Shown: positions 19,401-30,854 of the stretch, one piece after another | Layout of the letters: the number at the start of each line of letters is the position of its first letter | Numbering within the stretch: position 1 is the first letter of the stretch | Assembly (NCBI GenBank): GCA_020161135.1 | Contig: JAIUOB010000004.1 | Span: 620,001 to 684,000 of the forward strand | Source: Gemmatimonadota bacterium | GTDB taxonomy: Bacteria; Gemmatimonadota; Gemmatimonadetes; Gemmatimonadales; Gemmatimonadaceae | Reading direction: 5' to 3' | Length of the DNA stretch: 64,000 nt | Made by a program: the position numbers and the translations under genes | The notes under the pieces: generated by a model | What the model was told of the DNA's origin: nothing | Databases searched by the model: none | What the model saw: only the letters and a program-made list of their open reading frames with translations

Positions 19401-20820
19401 CCACGTAGCCGAACCCGGCGCGCGTGGAGCGCGTCATCGCCTGGCTCGAGCGGGCCACGCTGCCTGGGTGGGCGTGGTTGAACGTGATCGTGTCGTCCGC
19501 CAGCGGGCTGGTCGGGTTGTAGTACGGGCTGTTGGGGTTGCTGAATGCCTTGTTGCGCACGTCACCCAGCGGCGACTTCAGCCACGTCATCATCCACACG
19601 CCCGCCTGGAACTCGTTCGTGCTGTGGCAGCCGCCCGACGTCGAGTTGAGGTAGCGGCGCGGGTACGACGTCGAGCAGTTGCCCGACGTGTTCCCCTCGG
19701 TCGCGAGGATGGTGTTGCTGTTGAAGTCGAAGTACAGCGACGTCGCCTGGCCGCCCACGGGCGTCAGGAAGCCGGGGGCCGTGCCGAAGTACAGCGAGTC
19801 GTAGTCGATGCCGGTACCGTACAGGTCGGCCGACTTGTTGACCATCCGCACCTGGTAGAACTGCGTGTTGCGCGTTGCCGGCGCCGAGAACTGGTAGCTG
19901 TCGATGCGCAGCTCGAGGCCCAGCGGATAGCCACCATCCGTCGGATTGCCGGCGCCGCCCGGGATGATCCGTCCGTAGCGGAGCTTCTGCTCGCGATAGT
20001 AGTCGGACATGAACCCGTACACGCTCTGCGTGCCCAGGAAGTCCGAGGTGTTCAGGCGCGAGCGCGGGATGCGCCAGTCATCCCAGCGGAAGGTGGCCTT
20101 GTTCGCGTTGAACGTGTTCAGCCACACCGAGTCCGGCACCACCAGCTTGCCATCGAAGCCCGTCGATCCCCAGGTCTCCGGGCAGTCCTTGAGCGCGAGG
20201 AGCGAGAAGCCCGAGGTCGCGTACACCAGCGGATCTGCGCGGCAGGACGAGCCGCTCTCGGCCGTCACGCCCGCGAAGGTCTTGCCGAAGTTGCCGTCCG
20301 CAGGGCCCCACCGGCGGTTCTGCGAGACGAGCGTCTCCCAGAACATGTTGGTGTACCCGAGCGATCCCGACATCGCATTGATGGCCGGGTTCACGGTGCG
20401 GATCTTCCGGAACTCGCTCGGCGGCGCCGCCCCGACGAAGCCCATCTGGAAGAACATGTGGAAGGCGCCCAACGTCGGGCTGACGACGCGCGCACCGAAG
20501 GCGATGTCGCCCTGATTCTGTGCGACCGGGCCGCCCTGGTTGGGAATGGCGGCGCGGTACTGGCCCGCCATGCGAAGGGTGCCGAATGCAAGGTCCTCCG
20601 CGGCAAAGAGGTCGAAGCCCTTCGCCGCCTTGATCGGGAGCTGCCGGAGGGCGCCGTCGTCGAGACGCTCTTCGAGCACGGTGACCGGCGGGACCTCGGC
20701 GCGCTGCGCCGAGGCCAGGCCGGGGGCCACCGACGCGCCCGCCACCACGAGTGCCGCGACCAATCGCGTCACGCGGGGCGCAGGCGCCGAGAGCCGGTAT
20801 GTCTGAATGGGATTGCCCAT
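16429..20820 (-). CDS. Large secreted protein with T9SS type A-like C-terminal sorting domain
   Basis: 1463 aa from ATG 20820, 19 bases after the TonB receptor stop. A signal peptide (LVAALVVAGASVAPGLASAQ) precedes a long beta-rich, Asn/Thr/Gly-rich body. Recognisable pieces include DYNNDGVQDSI, which resembles an EF-hand-like or dockerin-like calcium loop. The last about 95 residues are TFTNVPEQGILRIYSVSGQFLQ ... GLYLYVLTATGSSGKNQ ... GKFVIVR, which fits the beta-sandwich type A sorting domain (or FlgD-like Ig domain) used for type IX secretion. A PorV homologue is the next gene. I infer a surface-displayed or released protein exported through the outer membrane; its ligand or activity is unknown. 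Confidence 0.85.
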   Translation of the reverse strand: MGNPIQTYRLSAPAPRVTRLVAALVVAGASVAPGLASAQRAEVPPVTVLEERLDDGALRQLPIKAAKGFDLFAAEDLAFGTLRMAGQYRAAIPNQGGPVAQNQGDIAFGARVVSPTLGAFHMFFQMGFVGAAPPSEFRKIRTVNPAINAMSGSLGYTNMFWETLVSQNRRWGPADGNFGKTFAGVTAESGSSCRADPLVYATSGFSLLALKDCPETWGSTGFDGKLVVPDSVWLNTFNANKATFRWDDWRIPRSRLNTSDFLGTQSVYGFMSDYYREQKLRYGRIIPGGAGNPTDGGYPLGLELRIDSYQFSAPATRNTQFYQVRMVNKSADLYGTGIDYDSLYFGTAPGFLTPVGGQATSLYFDFNSNTILATEGNTSGNCSTSYPRRYLNSTSGGCHSTNEFQAGVWMMTWLKSPLGDVRNKAFSNPNSPYYNPTSPLADDTITFNHAHPGSVARSSQAMTRSTRAGFGYVASKEDDFMDGRNPSDFTINNYTGMVTPETWDGSLPTSLAGVKFPKFVPGALAPRFGRWDYNNDGVQDSISVPTCGSQGCAATYSDTIVGGYRNEWGNILGVITAGPFQLKAGDTTQFLWAMSWAPDSVAARRTIEGLTESYRTNYSGPQAIALPRVTATPPTNGQSATVYTLTSAELRDSLTIGTASNAVAARITVRFPQIAPVDPYMVRLFDKLRADSAAGDVAIRRILRLNPGLIDSLRNRVNDNLSSVYVFKSCDGGTTFTTSSGAGVTTCQSTPTRMVDDAQPAFAWRPITTVNYVRGVPQTATFTEDLPSGRTYNYVFVTRTRGFADRHFTIVDSLPGRGLVVTNVQDALGFPRDTINSAFATSGPASLTVYAPITNVAGRQYARVDTATTQGSATQPVVIDAVANDVAGTTKMVFANQFIVRKTVDTTTRAASTTIAARWVLPRAATSATGTATTNFLAREQVFTAPVDVPVRNGLNLVTGTFRGFSGASRVFVDTINAPANYPGYVWTTADNKPIFAINDPYGANGGNQARDQVASPLYPGFTAIPSDSANGANGFRVELLAGNATRDRNFVMRGEGDTLQANARQFLPQVLQTALFSTTTGALANNKRVKGGRYELTWLTDPWGPRAPFNLDPVASLQGTVSTSLADVAAKASTVTETSAAVAALVGATATRPLVRVRVPFTMKFYDPNGNRVEDVKFAMLARPTFAQGGIGNTRLLGSGNDTVRVSVPDSLWMPGDTLIVLQKVERDSSALIGGVRTVIVQADGANAFRPIPVLVDSIGLNKFVVGCTGGANGTGVRPANGIDQVSCNPLQINANGNSRGATVSGGYLQAQPGWRQAFELTRTFDPRSIFQLTATPYSVKAEVTKADLAKVSVVPNPYLARTDAESVDGTRLPVPKVTFTNVPEQGILRIYSVSGQFLQEITWTKSDLTYAGNNATTGDLPYNLRTREGTDLASGLYLYVLTATGSSGKNQVQRGKFVIVR

Positions 20821-20839
20821 GGGGTCGTTGCGATGCAGG

Positions 20840-23800
20840 TCAGAAGGAGACGGAGAGGCCCGTCGCGATCGAGCGACGCGCACCGATGTACTCGGGCTGG
20901 TCGAACGCCGTCGACGTGTTGTCACCCGAGTTGCCGATGCGGCGGTTCGCGAAGTCGCGGAGGCCGCCATCGCAGGTGCCCGTGTTCGGGAAGACCTGCG
21001 AGCAGTTCTTGCGGTCGAAAAGGTTGCTCACGCGCACGAACCCGGAGTACCGCAGGTTGCCGATGCGGAAGGCCTTGTCCACGAGCATGCCCACGTCCTG
21101 CGTCGACGGCTGGCGGGCCGAGTTCACGTCACCCTGATTGCCGCTGCCGATGATGCCCACCGCCGCACCACGCAGCGGCGTGTACGGAATGCCGGCGCGG
21201 AAGCTGTACGTCAGCGAGGCACTCGCGTTGCGGAGCGCCCGGCCAAGGTTGTACGGCAGCTTCGGCACGTCATTGCCCACGCGGTACGCGACCGACGCGT
21301 TGAACGACTGCGGGATGTCGATGTCCGTCAGCGTCTCGACGATCTGTGCGCGGACCGCCTCGTCGGTGCGCGAGACCTCGTTGGCACGATCGGGCGGACG
21401 CGAATTCGTGGTCGAGCGCGAGAGGCTGTAGTTGATGTCGTAGCTCCAGCGGTTGGCCAGGCGACGACGGAACTGCACCTCGGCACCACGCGACGACAGG
21501 AAGTCGCCGTTCACCACGATGTTGTACGTCGGGAGCGCGCCGAAGTACGTGCTACCGATGTCCTGGTTCGCGCGGCTCGAGCGGATGCCCGTCAGGCCGG
21601 TCTCGGCGCGGTTGAACACCGCCACCTGGATCGAGTAGTTGCGGCCGATCTCACCGGCGTAACCGATCTCGAACTGGCGCGCTTCCTCGAGGCGGAGGCG
21701 CGGGTTGCCGACGAACTGCGGGTTGGTCGGGTCGAGGTTCGGCACGCACTCGTTCGTGCCCGGCTTCACCTGGTTCGCGGCGCAGTAGTTGTCGCCCGGG
21801 CCGGCCACCGTGCCGATACCCGTGTTGCGGTAGGTGTTGCCGTACAGCGGCACCATGGTGTAGCGGCCGGCGTTGAAGAACACCTGGCTCTTCTCGGTCA
21901 GCGGGAACGCGATGCCGACGCGCGGGCTGAACGCCGTGCGGGCCGGCGCCTGCGAGAAGTCGTCGAGCTGCGCGATGGCGGTGGCCGTGTCGAGCGCCGA
22001 CGCGCGCTGCGTCTTTGGGTCGATCGGCGAGGCCGCGCACCCGGCGAGGCCGTAGGGCTGCCCCTGCGCGTTCACCAGCTTCTTGCCACCGATGGTCGCG
22101 CCCTCGCACACCTCACGCGCCGTCGTGCCGTTGGTCGGGTCGAACGGGTTCGTCAGCGCCTGGCCGCGCGCACGGCCGTAGTCGAAGCGCGCACCGAGCT
22201 TGAGCGTGATGAAGTCGTACTCGATGACGCTCTGCGCATACGCCGCGGCCTCGATCGGCTTGCCGCGGTAGATCTGGTACACGTTGTTCTTGAGGCCCGA
22301 CGTCGTCGAGGCGTCCTGCGCCACGTCGCTGTACGTGAAGTCGTGGCTGACGAACTGGCCGCCGATCTGCAGGTTGTTGTGGTCCGTGATCTGCGACTGG
22401 AAGTCGGCGCGCAGCGTGCGCGTCGTGTACTTCTCACCGCCGTACACGCCCGACGCGATGCCCTGGTACGGCACGCGATCGCAGCCCGTGAAGCCGCCGC
22501 AGATGGACAGGAACGACTGGTCGAAGTTGCCGTACGCGAACGGACCCGGGATGCACGTGCCGAGGAAGATGGCGCAGGTGACGCGCTCGAAGTCCGTCTG
22601 CGCGACGCGCACCGTCAGGTTGCTGCGGCCGAAGCGCTGCTCGAGCGAGCCGATGAACGTCTTGCCCTGGTCGCGCACCGACGGCTGGATGAGGTCGCGC
22701 GACTGCCGGTTGTCACCACCCGTGAGGATGAAGAGCGAGTCGGCGCGGTTGTTCACGATCGACAGCGGGTCGCCGCGGTAGGCGAAGAAGAAGCGACGAT
22801 CGTAGCCACGGTTCTGCCGCTCGGAGCCGAGCGCCGTGAACTTGATGGTCGTGTTGTCGAACGGCAGGAACGTCAGCTTGGCGGCGATCGACGAGTTCTG
22901 CGTGCCACCGAAGCTCTGCCACCCCGGGACGTAGTCCTTGGTGGAGACGGCCAGCACGTCGGCGAGCGTCGTGCGCGTGTTGGCGCTGTAGACGTCGTTG
23001 TCGAACTCGAGGACGCGCTGCGCCTGGCTCTGCACCTGGCCCGAGATGGCGTAGCGCAGCTTGCTGCGCGTGCCCGGCACCGGACCCGAGAGGTAGCCGC
23101 GGAGCAGGTTGAGACCGAGGAGCTGGTCCTGCTTCGTGTTGAAGAGGCTGCCGGGGAGCGTCGAGTTCTGGAAGTCGATCGAGCCCGACACCTCCGAGCC
23201 ACCTTCGCGGATGGCCTGGTTGACGACGCCGGCGAGGGCGTTGCCGTACTGCGGCTCCATCGCGCCACGCTGGAAGTCGACCTGCTGCACCGCGAGGGCG
23301 CTCAGGCTGACGGCGTCGTTGCCGAAGAGCGGGTTGTTGATCGCGATACCGTCGACCATGGAGAGCGTCGCACCGCCGCGGCTGCCGCGCACGCGCACGG
23401 CCGGCGTGGTGCTGCGCTGCTCTTCCGCCAGCGACACGACCGAGGTGTTCTGCGGCACCTCGGTGAAGCCCTGCTGGAGGGCGAGCACACCGGCGATGCT
23501 GGTCACCGGGAGCGCCGTGATCTGATCGGCGGTGATCGAGGTGCGGGACCCGACCTGGCCGCGTTCAACCAGCGGCGTCTGCTCGGCCTGCACCGTGATC
23601 GCGGTCAGCGTCTGGTTGGTCGCGTTGAGCTTGAAGTTCTGCTCACGCGTCGCGTCGATCGCGATCTGGACGTTGGTCGCGTTGACGCTCTGGAATCCGA
23701 GGCGCCGGGCCTGCACCGTGTACGAGCCGGGCGGCACCTGGATGATGAAGTAGCGTCCCGAGGCGTTGGTGTTGGCACCAAGCGTCGTCCCCTGAATGAC

Positions 23801-23953
23801 GACCGCCACGCCTTCGATCGGCTTGCCCGACTCCGCGTCGGTGACGACACCGGTCAGTTTACCGGTCTGGGCCTGGGCGGCGGTGATCGGCGCGGCGATT
23901 GCAACGCCCAGGAGCGTCGCGAACAACCACCGACGACGTCCGAGTGACCTCAT
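20840..23953 (-). CDS. TonB-dependent receptor with carboxypeptidase-regulatory N-domain
   Basis: 1037 aa from ATG 23953, preceded by GGAGG at good spacing; the frame extends to 24025 without a better start. Signal peptide (LFATLLGVAIAAPITAAQA), then a CarboxypepD_reg domain (TGKLTGVVTDAESGKPIEGV, about 28-110), a plug (ITALPVTSIAGVLALQQGF; VRGSRGGATLSMVDGIAINN; GNALAGVVN) and a beta-barrel ending in ATGLSVSF with terminal Phe. It lacks the SusC signature and has no SusD neighbour. It is the first gene of the five-gene operon with the T9SS-type protein and PorV, an uncommon pairing that suggests uptake of something released or bound by the large secreted protein. A 598-base gap separates it from the LytTR gene upstream. 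Confidence 0.92.
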   Translation of the reverse strand: MRSLGRRRWLFATLLGVAIAAPITAAQAQTGKLTGVVTDAESGKPIEGVAVVIQGTTLGANTNASGRYFIIQVPPGSYTVQARRLGFQSVNATNVQIAIDATREQNFKLNATNQTLTAITVQAEQTPLVERGQVGSRTSITADQITALPVTSIAGVLALQQGFTEVPQNTSVVSLAEEQRSTTPAVRVRGSRGGATLSMVDGIAINNPLFGNDAVSLSALAVQQVDFQRGAMEPQYGNALAGVVNQAIREGGSEVSGSIDFQNSTLPGSLFNTKQDQLLGLNLLRGYLSGPVPGTRSKLRYAISGQVQSQAQRVLEFDNDVYSANTRTTLADVLAVSTKDYVPGWQSFGGTQNSSIAAKLTFLPFDNTTIKFTALGSERQNRGYDRRFFFAYRGDPLSIVNNRADSLFILTGGDNRQSRDLIQPSVRDQGKTFIGSLEQRFGRSNLTVRVAQTDFERVTCAIFLGTCIPGPFAYGNFDQSFLSICGGFTGCDRVPYQGIASGVYGGEKYTTRTLRADFQSQITDHNNLQIGGQFVSHDFTYSDVAQDASTTSGLKNNVYQIYRGKPIEAAAYAQSVIEYDFITLKLGARFDYGRARGQALTNPFDPTNGTTAREVCEGATIGGKKLVNAQGQPYGLAGCAASPIDPKTQRASALDTATAIAQLDDFSQAPARTAFSPRVGIAFPLTEKSQVFFNAGRYTMVPLYGNTYRNTGIGTVAGPGDNYCAANQVKPGTNECVPNLDPTNPQFVGNPRLRLEEARQFEIGYAGEIGRNYSIQVAVFNRAETGLTGIRSSRANQDIGSTYFGALPTYNIVVNGDFLSSRGAEVQFRRRLANRWSYDINYSLSRSTTNSRPPDRANEVSRTDEAVRAQIVETLTDIDIPQSFNASVAYRVGNDVPKLPYNLGRALRNASASLTYSFRAGIPYTPLRGAAVGIIGSGNQGDVNSARQPSTQDVGMLVDKAFRIGNLRYSGFVRVSNLFDRKNCSQVFPNTGTCDGGLRDFANRRIGNSGDNTSTAFDQPEYIGARRSIATGLSVSF

Positions 23954-24551
23954 CTGCTCCTCCGGAGGGAATGCTTCGACGTGCGTCGGTGACGCCACGG
24001 CCGTGAGGCCACACGACGCGTACATCGTCGATCGCTCTCTGCAGCAACCCTTTCAGGCACCCCAGAGACAGATCGACACGGGACGGTCACGCGAGAGGGA
24101 CGCCATGACCGGAACTGCGGGGACAATGGGCAGGACCACCACCGCACGCCGCTGGCGTCCGGTGGTGGTGGCTCCAGCGTGGTGTCCGTCACGATGCGTA
24201 ACGGAACACGCCGGTTTGGCGGGCAAGCTAGCGGGGACAAAGGCACTGTCAATGCCGTTCATCCCTACGCCGCGAATCGCAGAACTCGTCCTAACGCCTT
24301 GATTTGCAAGGCGATTTCGACTCGTCCCCACGCTCGTGGGCCGCACGCCGCTGCACGGCATACGAACACCTGCCACGTCACTCGCGTCACCATGAAACGT
24401 GGCGCGCGCGGGGGCCGGCGTTTCGCGGGTCGGACGGCCGCTGCGCCGTGCCCGGACGCTTATGCCGAGCTCTACCGTTTCACGGCAGCGCAGACAAAGG
24501 GCGCCGCCGATCGATCGGCGACGCCCCGTGCGACCTCCGACAGCGTGTCGC
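23954..24551. other. 598-base gap: leader of the TonB/PorV operon, with a long hairpin
   Basis: No supported gene. The gap holds a compound inverted repeat at 24135-24169 and must contain the promoter of the five-gene minus-strand operon starting at 23953, which I could not pinpoint. Base composition is less GC-extreme near 24240-24320. Open frames here lack signals and domains. Confidence 0.55.
24135..24169. repeat. Compound hairpin in the operon leader
   Basis: Outer arms 24135-24144 and 24160-24169 (ACCACCACCG and its complement) pair perfectly; inside them, ACGCC (24146-24150) pairs with GGCGT (24154-24158) across a 3-base loop. The structure is 15 bp with one mismatch and no following T-run. 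It lies 182 bases upstream of the TonB receptor start and 383 bases after the end of the LytTR gene. Confidence 0.6.
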
Positions 24552-25541
24552 CTACCGCACCCGGGCCCGGTAGGTGCGAGACAACCGGAGCGTGCTCCCG
24601 TCGCCGAGGAGAAGCAACCCATCCCCCCCAGGCAGCGGCGTCATCTCCCGCACCCGGTCCATGTTCACCACCACCCGACGGTGAATCCGGACAAACTGGC
24701 GCGGGTCGAGCGCCGTCTCGATCGCACTGATCGTGCCGCGCGTGCGGTACTGCTCGCCCGCCGCGTGCACCCGGATGTAGTTGCCGTCCGCCTCGAACCA
24801 GTCCACCTCGGCCAGCGGCACGAAGCGCGTCCGGCGCCCCTCGCGCACCAGCACCCGGAGCGGCGGGCCCTCCGCCGTCGATCGCCCGCCATCTTCGCGC
24901 GAGAGGTCGAGCACCGCGTCCTCGGTGAAGCCGCCCGCACGCAGGTCACCCCGCCGCAGGCGCGGCGCCGCGGTGGGCACCAGCGTCCCCGTACCGCCCG
25001 CCTGCATCACGCGTCGGACACCGCGCCCCGACCCGTCGCCCTCGCCATCACCGGCGTGACCGCCGCCGTGGCCGCTGCGATGCGCGAAGAGCGCCGCGAG
25101 GTCGATGCCGCCCACCTGCGTCGCTTCGCCGATGAGCCGCTGCAATTCGTCGGCGGTGCGCAGCAGCGCGCGCTGCAGCACGACCTGCCGCGCCCGCACC
25201 AACGCGTCCTCGAGCCGCTCCACCGGCGCCGGCCACAACACGAAGTCCGTTGCCTGCAGCTCGAACGCCGCGACCGCTTCATCGTCGCGCATGCCCACGG
25301 CGATGATGGCCGTCGGACGCGCCGCCAGCGGCAGCGCGCGCAGGAAGGGGTGCACCGGCCCGTCGGAGAACTGCGCGGTCACGATGGCCACGTCAGGCAC
25401 GGGTGCGGCAAGATGCGCACGCGCCGCCATCGAATCGGTGGCAACGCCCACGAGTGATCCATCGAGGGCAGAGAGCAGCGCCGACAACTGTGTCGGCAAT
25501 GCGGGCGGCACCTGGCCGAGGACGACGACACGCAGGGACAT
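24552..25541 (-). CDS. LytTR-family transcription regulator with degenerate receiver
   Basis: 329 aa. The C-terminal about 100 residues are a LytTR DNA-binding domain (VLVREGRRTRFVPLAEVDWFEADGNYIRVHA ... FVRIHRRVVVNMDRV ... LLLGDGSTLRLSRTYRARV). The N-terminal about 115 residues follow the receiver fold, but the catalytic residues are missing: the acidic pair after strand 1 reads LG, the phosphate-accepting Asp position reads PDVAIVTAQ, and the Lys near the end is Trp (FVLWP). A Gly/His/Asp-rich linker (about 150-180, HRSGHGGGHAGDGEGDG) separates the two domains. It therefore probably binds DNA without phosphotransfer. No histidine kinase adjoins. Target unknown; the TonB/PorV operon is the nearest downstream unit. 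Confidence 0.88.
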   Translation of the reverse strand: MSLRVVVLGQVPPALPTQLSALLSALDGSLVGVATDSMAARAHLAAPVPDVAIVTAQFSDGPVHPFLRALPLAARPTAIIAVGMRDDEAVAAFELQATDFVLWPAPVERLEDALVRARQVVLQRALLRTADELQRLIGEATQVGGIDLAALFAHRSGHGGGHAGDGEGDGSGRGVRRVMQAGGTGTLVPTAAPRLRRGDLRAGGFTEDAVLDLSREDGGRSTAEGPPLRVLVREGRRTRFVPLAEVDWFEADGNYIRVHAAGEQYRTRGTISAIETALDPRQFVRIHRRVVVNMDRVREMTPLPGGDGLLLLGDGSTLRLSRTYRARVR

Positions 25542-25585
25542 GGGCGGGGAGAGAGCGGTGGGCGGCGGTCTTCCCGCTTACGCAA

Positions 25586-25617
25586 AAGGGCAACGAGGCG
25601 TTGGCCCCGTTGCCCTT
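25586..25617 (-). terminator. Rho-independent terminator of the atp operon
   Basis: Arms 25586-25595 and 25608-25617 form a perfect 10-bp stem; on the minus strand the stem is followed by the remaining bases of a TTTT run (25587-25584). It lies 88 bases after the atpC stop. Confidence 0.8.
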
Positions 25618-25639
25618 CCATCACGTCACACCGCGCGAG

Positions 25640-25674
25640 CGCTGCATGACCCGCTGCATAACCCGCTGCATACC
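25640..25674. repeat. Three tandem copies of a 12-base unit
   Basis: CGCTGCATGAC, CCGCTGCATAAC and CCGCTGCATACC follow each other directly between the atpC stop and its terminator. With only three units it may be chance slippage or a small regulatory or processing element of the atp mRNA tail. Confidence 0.5.
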
Positions 25675-25704
25675 TGACCGACTATGCAGTGAGGCGGCCG
25701 CCGA

Positions 25705-25965
25705 CTACGCCGCTGTCGCGCGCTCCGTCACCACCCGCACCACGTCGTCCACGACCTGCAGGAAGCCGCCCGCCACCTGGAAGCGCTGCTCGCCGCCGGT
25801 GGTGTCGATGCGCAGCGTTCCCGTGCCGAGCAGCGTCATGAGCGGCGCGTGCAGGGGCAGGATGCCCACCTCTCCATCGAACGCCGGCACCACCACCCCG
25901 CGCGCCGTGCCCTCGAAGAGCACGCGCTCGGGGGAGATGACCGAGACCTTGAGCGAGCCGTCCAC
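25705..25965 (-). CDS. atpC: ATP synthase F1 epsilon subunit, short form
   Basis: 86 aa with a GTG start at 25965, three bases after the atpD stop. The N-terminal beta-sandwich is complete (LKVSVISPERVLFEG ... VVVPAFDGEVGILPLHAPLMTLLGTGTLRI ... VAGGFLQVVDDVVRVVTE). The usual C-terminal helical pair (about 45-50 residues) that inhibits ATP hydrolysis is absent: the protein stops right after the sandwich. Its role is to couple the F1 head to the c-ring in the central stalk. The short form is seen in several lineages and implies that epsilon-type inhibition of hydrolysis is missing here. Last gene of atpAGDC. Confidence 0.93.
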   Translation of the reverse strand: MDGSLKVSVISPERVLFEGTARGVVVPAFDGEVGILPLHAPLMTLLGTGTLRIDTTGGEQRFQVAGGFLQVVDDVVRVVTERATAA

Positions 25966-25968
25966 CGA

Positions 25969-28294
<2,326 letters not shown>

Positions 28295-28310
28295 GATGCG
28301 TGTCCGGCGC

Positions 28311-29882
<1,572 letters not shown>

Positions 29883-29925
29883 ATCCTGAGGCTTTGGGAG
29901 CGGAGGTAACGGATTTTGGGGACAG

Positions 29926-29945
29926 CTTGTGAAAATTATCACAAG
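29926..29945. promoter_or_regulatory. CRP/FNR-type operator upstream of atpA
   Basis: Perfect dyad CTTGTGA-N6-TCACAAG; its core TGTGA-N6-TCACA equals the consensus half-sites of CRP-type regulators. It overlaps the predicted atpA -10 box. The protein that binds is not in the window. Repression is suggested by the overlap, but this is inference. The 6-base spacer also permits a 7-bp hairpin. Confidence 0.65.
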
Positions 29946-29962
29946 GAGTGAGGACGGGGCAA
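29935..29962 (-). promoter_or_regulatory. Predicted promoter of atpAGDC
   Basis: On the minus strand, TTGCCC (29962-29957), a 16-base spacer and GATAAT (29940-29935) form a sigma-70-type promoter. The -10 matches TATAAT at five of six positions. A start near 29928 would give a leader of about 45 bases before the atpA ATG at 29882. Confidence 0.55.
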
Positions 29963-30017
29963 CCCGCGAGTCCTGAATCACCGCCTCGCGGGGCCGACGG
30001 AACCGGCCGGCCGACGC

Positions 30018-30854
30018 TCAGGAGGCGGCGTCGTCCTCGTCCGGGGCCGCGGAGGTGCGCTCGAACCGCGCCAGGAGGTCGACGGCCCGGAGGCGCGACA
30101 GGCTGGAGGCGCGGGCCCCCACGAGTCGCTGCGTGGTGCTGGACAGGTGCGACGAGCTGGCGAACCCGAGCACCTGCGCCACGTCGCGGACATCGTAGCC
30201 GGCGTTCTTGCACAGCTCGGCGGCCGCCAGCACACGCACCAGGTCGATGACGCGCTTGAGGGTGGGGGCCTGCCCCACCGCGAAGCTGCGCGAGAGATGT
30301 TCGCGGGACACGCCCAGTTCGCGCGCCAACTGGTCGGTGCGCACGGGGCGCCCGGCGCGACGCACGACACTCTGCCAGACCGCCAGTTGCAGCGCATTCT
30401 CCAGGTGCAGCGAGGCGGGCGGCACCGCGAGTGCGCGCTCGAAGCGCGTCGAGAAGGCGCGCCGCGACACGAGATCGCGCGCGATGCCGTCGTCGACCCC
30501 GTCGACCAGCACGTCGCAGACGCCGCACTCCGCCGCCCGCGCCACCAGCGGGGCATCGCTGGGCAGCAGCGTGGCGATGAGCAGGAACGGAATGCTGGAG
30601 AACGACTCGGCGAGGCCGATCAGGCGCTGCGCATCATCGCCGGCACCGGCGTCGACCAGCACGGCGTCGACCAACTCACGCACGAGATGGGCCTCGACAT
30701 CGGCGGCGGAGCGGGCACTGACCACGTGCGCGCGGCGGCGCGGGAACGCGGTGCGCACGAGCGCGCGGGCCTTGTCGCGCCGGACGAGCGCGACGACCGC
30801 CAGCGGCGCCGGCGGCTGCGCGGCGTCGCCCGAGGGGCGGGGCGTCGGGCTCAT
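30018..30854 (-). CDS. AraC-type transcription regulator with receiver-like N-domain
   Basis: 278 aa from ATG 30854, overlapping the Nudix stop by ATGA. The C-terminal half has the AraC-family helix-turn-helix: RTDQLARELGVSREHLSRSFAV, then DVRDVAQVLGFASSSHLSSTTQRLVG, matching the two HTH subdomains (about 165-260). The N-terminal about 120 residues (PLAVVALVRRDKARALVRTAF ... VDAVLVDAGAGDDAQRL ... PFLLIATLLPSDAPLVARAAECGVCDVLV) are arranged like a response-regulator receiver. A possible acceptor Asp is in VLVD, but the usual N-terminal acidic pair is absent. It probably acts as a cytoplasmic DNA-binding regulator, possibly of its own operon with MlaF and Nudix. Target genes are not clear from sequence. 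Confidence 0.85.
   Translation of the reverse strand: MSPTPRPSGDAAQPPAPLAVVALVRRDKARALVRTAFPRRRAHVVSARSAADVEAHLVRELVDAVLVDAGAGDDAQRLIGLAESFSSIPFLLIATLLPSDAPLVARAAECGVCDVLVDGVDDGIARDLVSRRAFSTRFERALAVPPASLHLENALQLAVWQSVVRRAGRPVRTDQLARELGVSREHLSRSFAVGQAPTLKRVIDLVRVLAAAELCKNAGYDVRDVAQVLGFASSSHLSSTTQRLVGARASSLSRLRAVDLLARFERTSAAPDEDDAAS

Noticed and set aside
20807..23947. A 1046-codon plus-strand frame
   Set aside because: Antisense to the TonB receptor; no signal peptide, domain or ribosome binding site, Arg/Val-rich composition.
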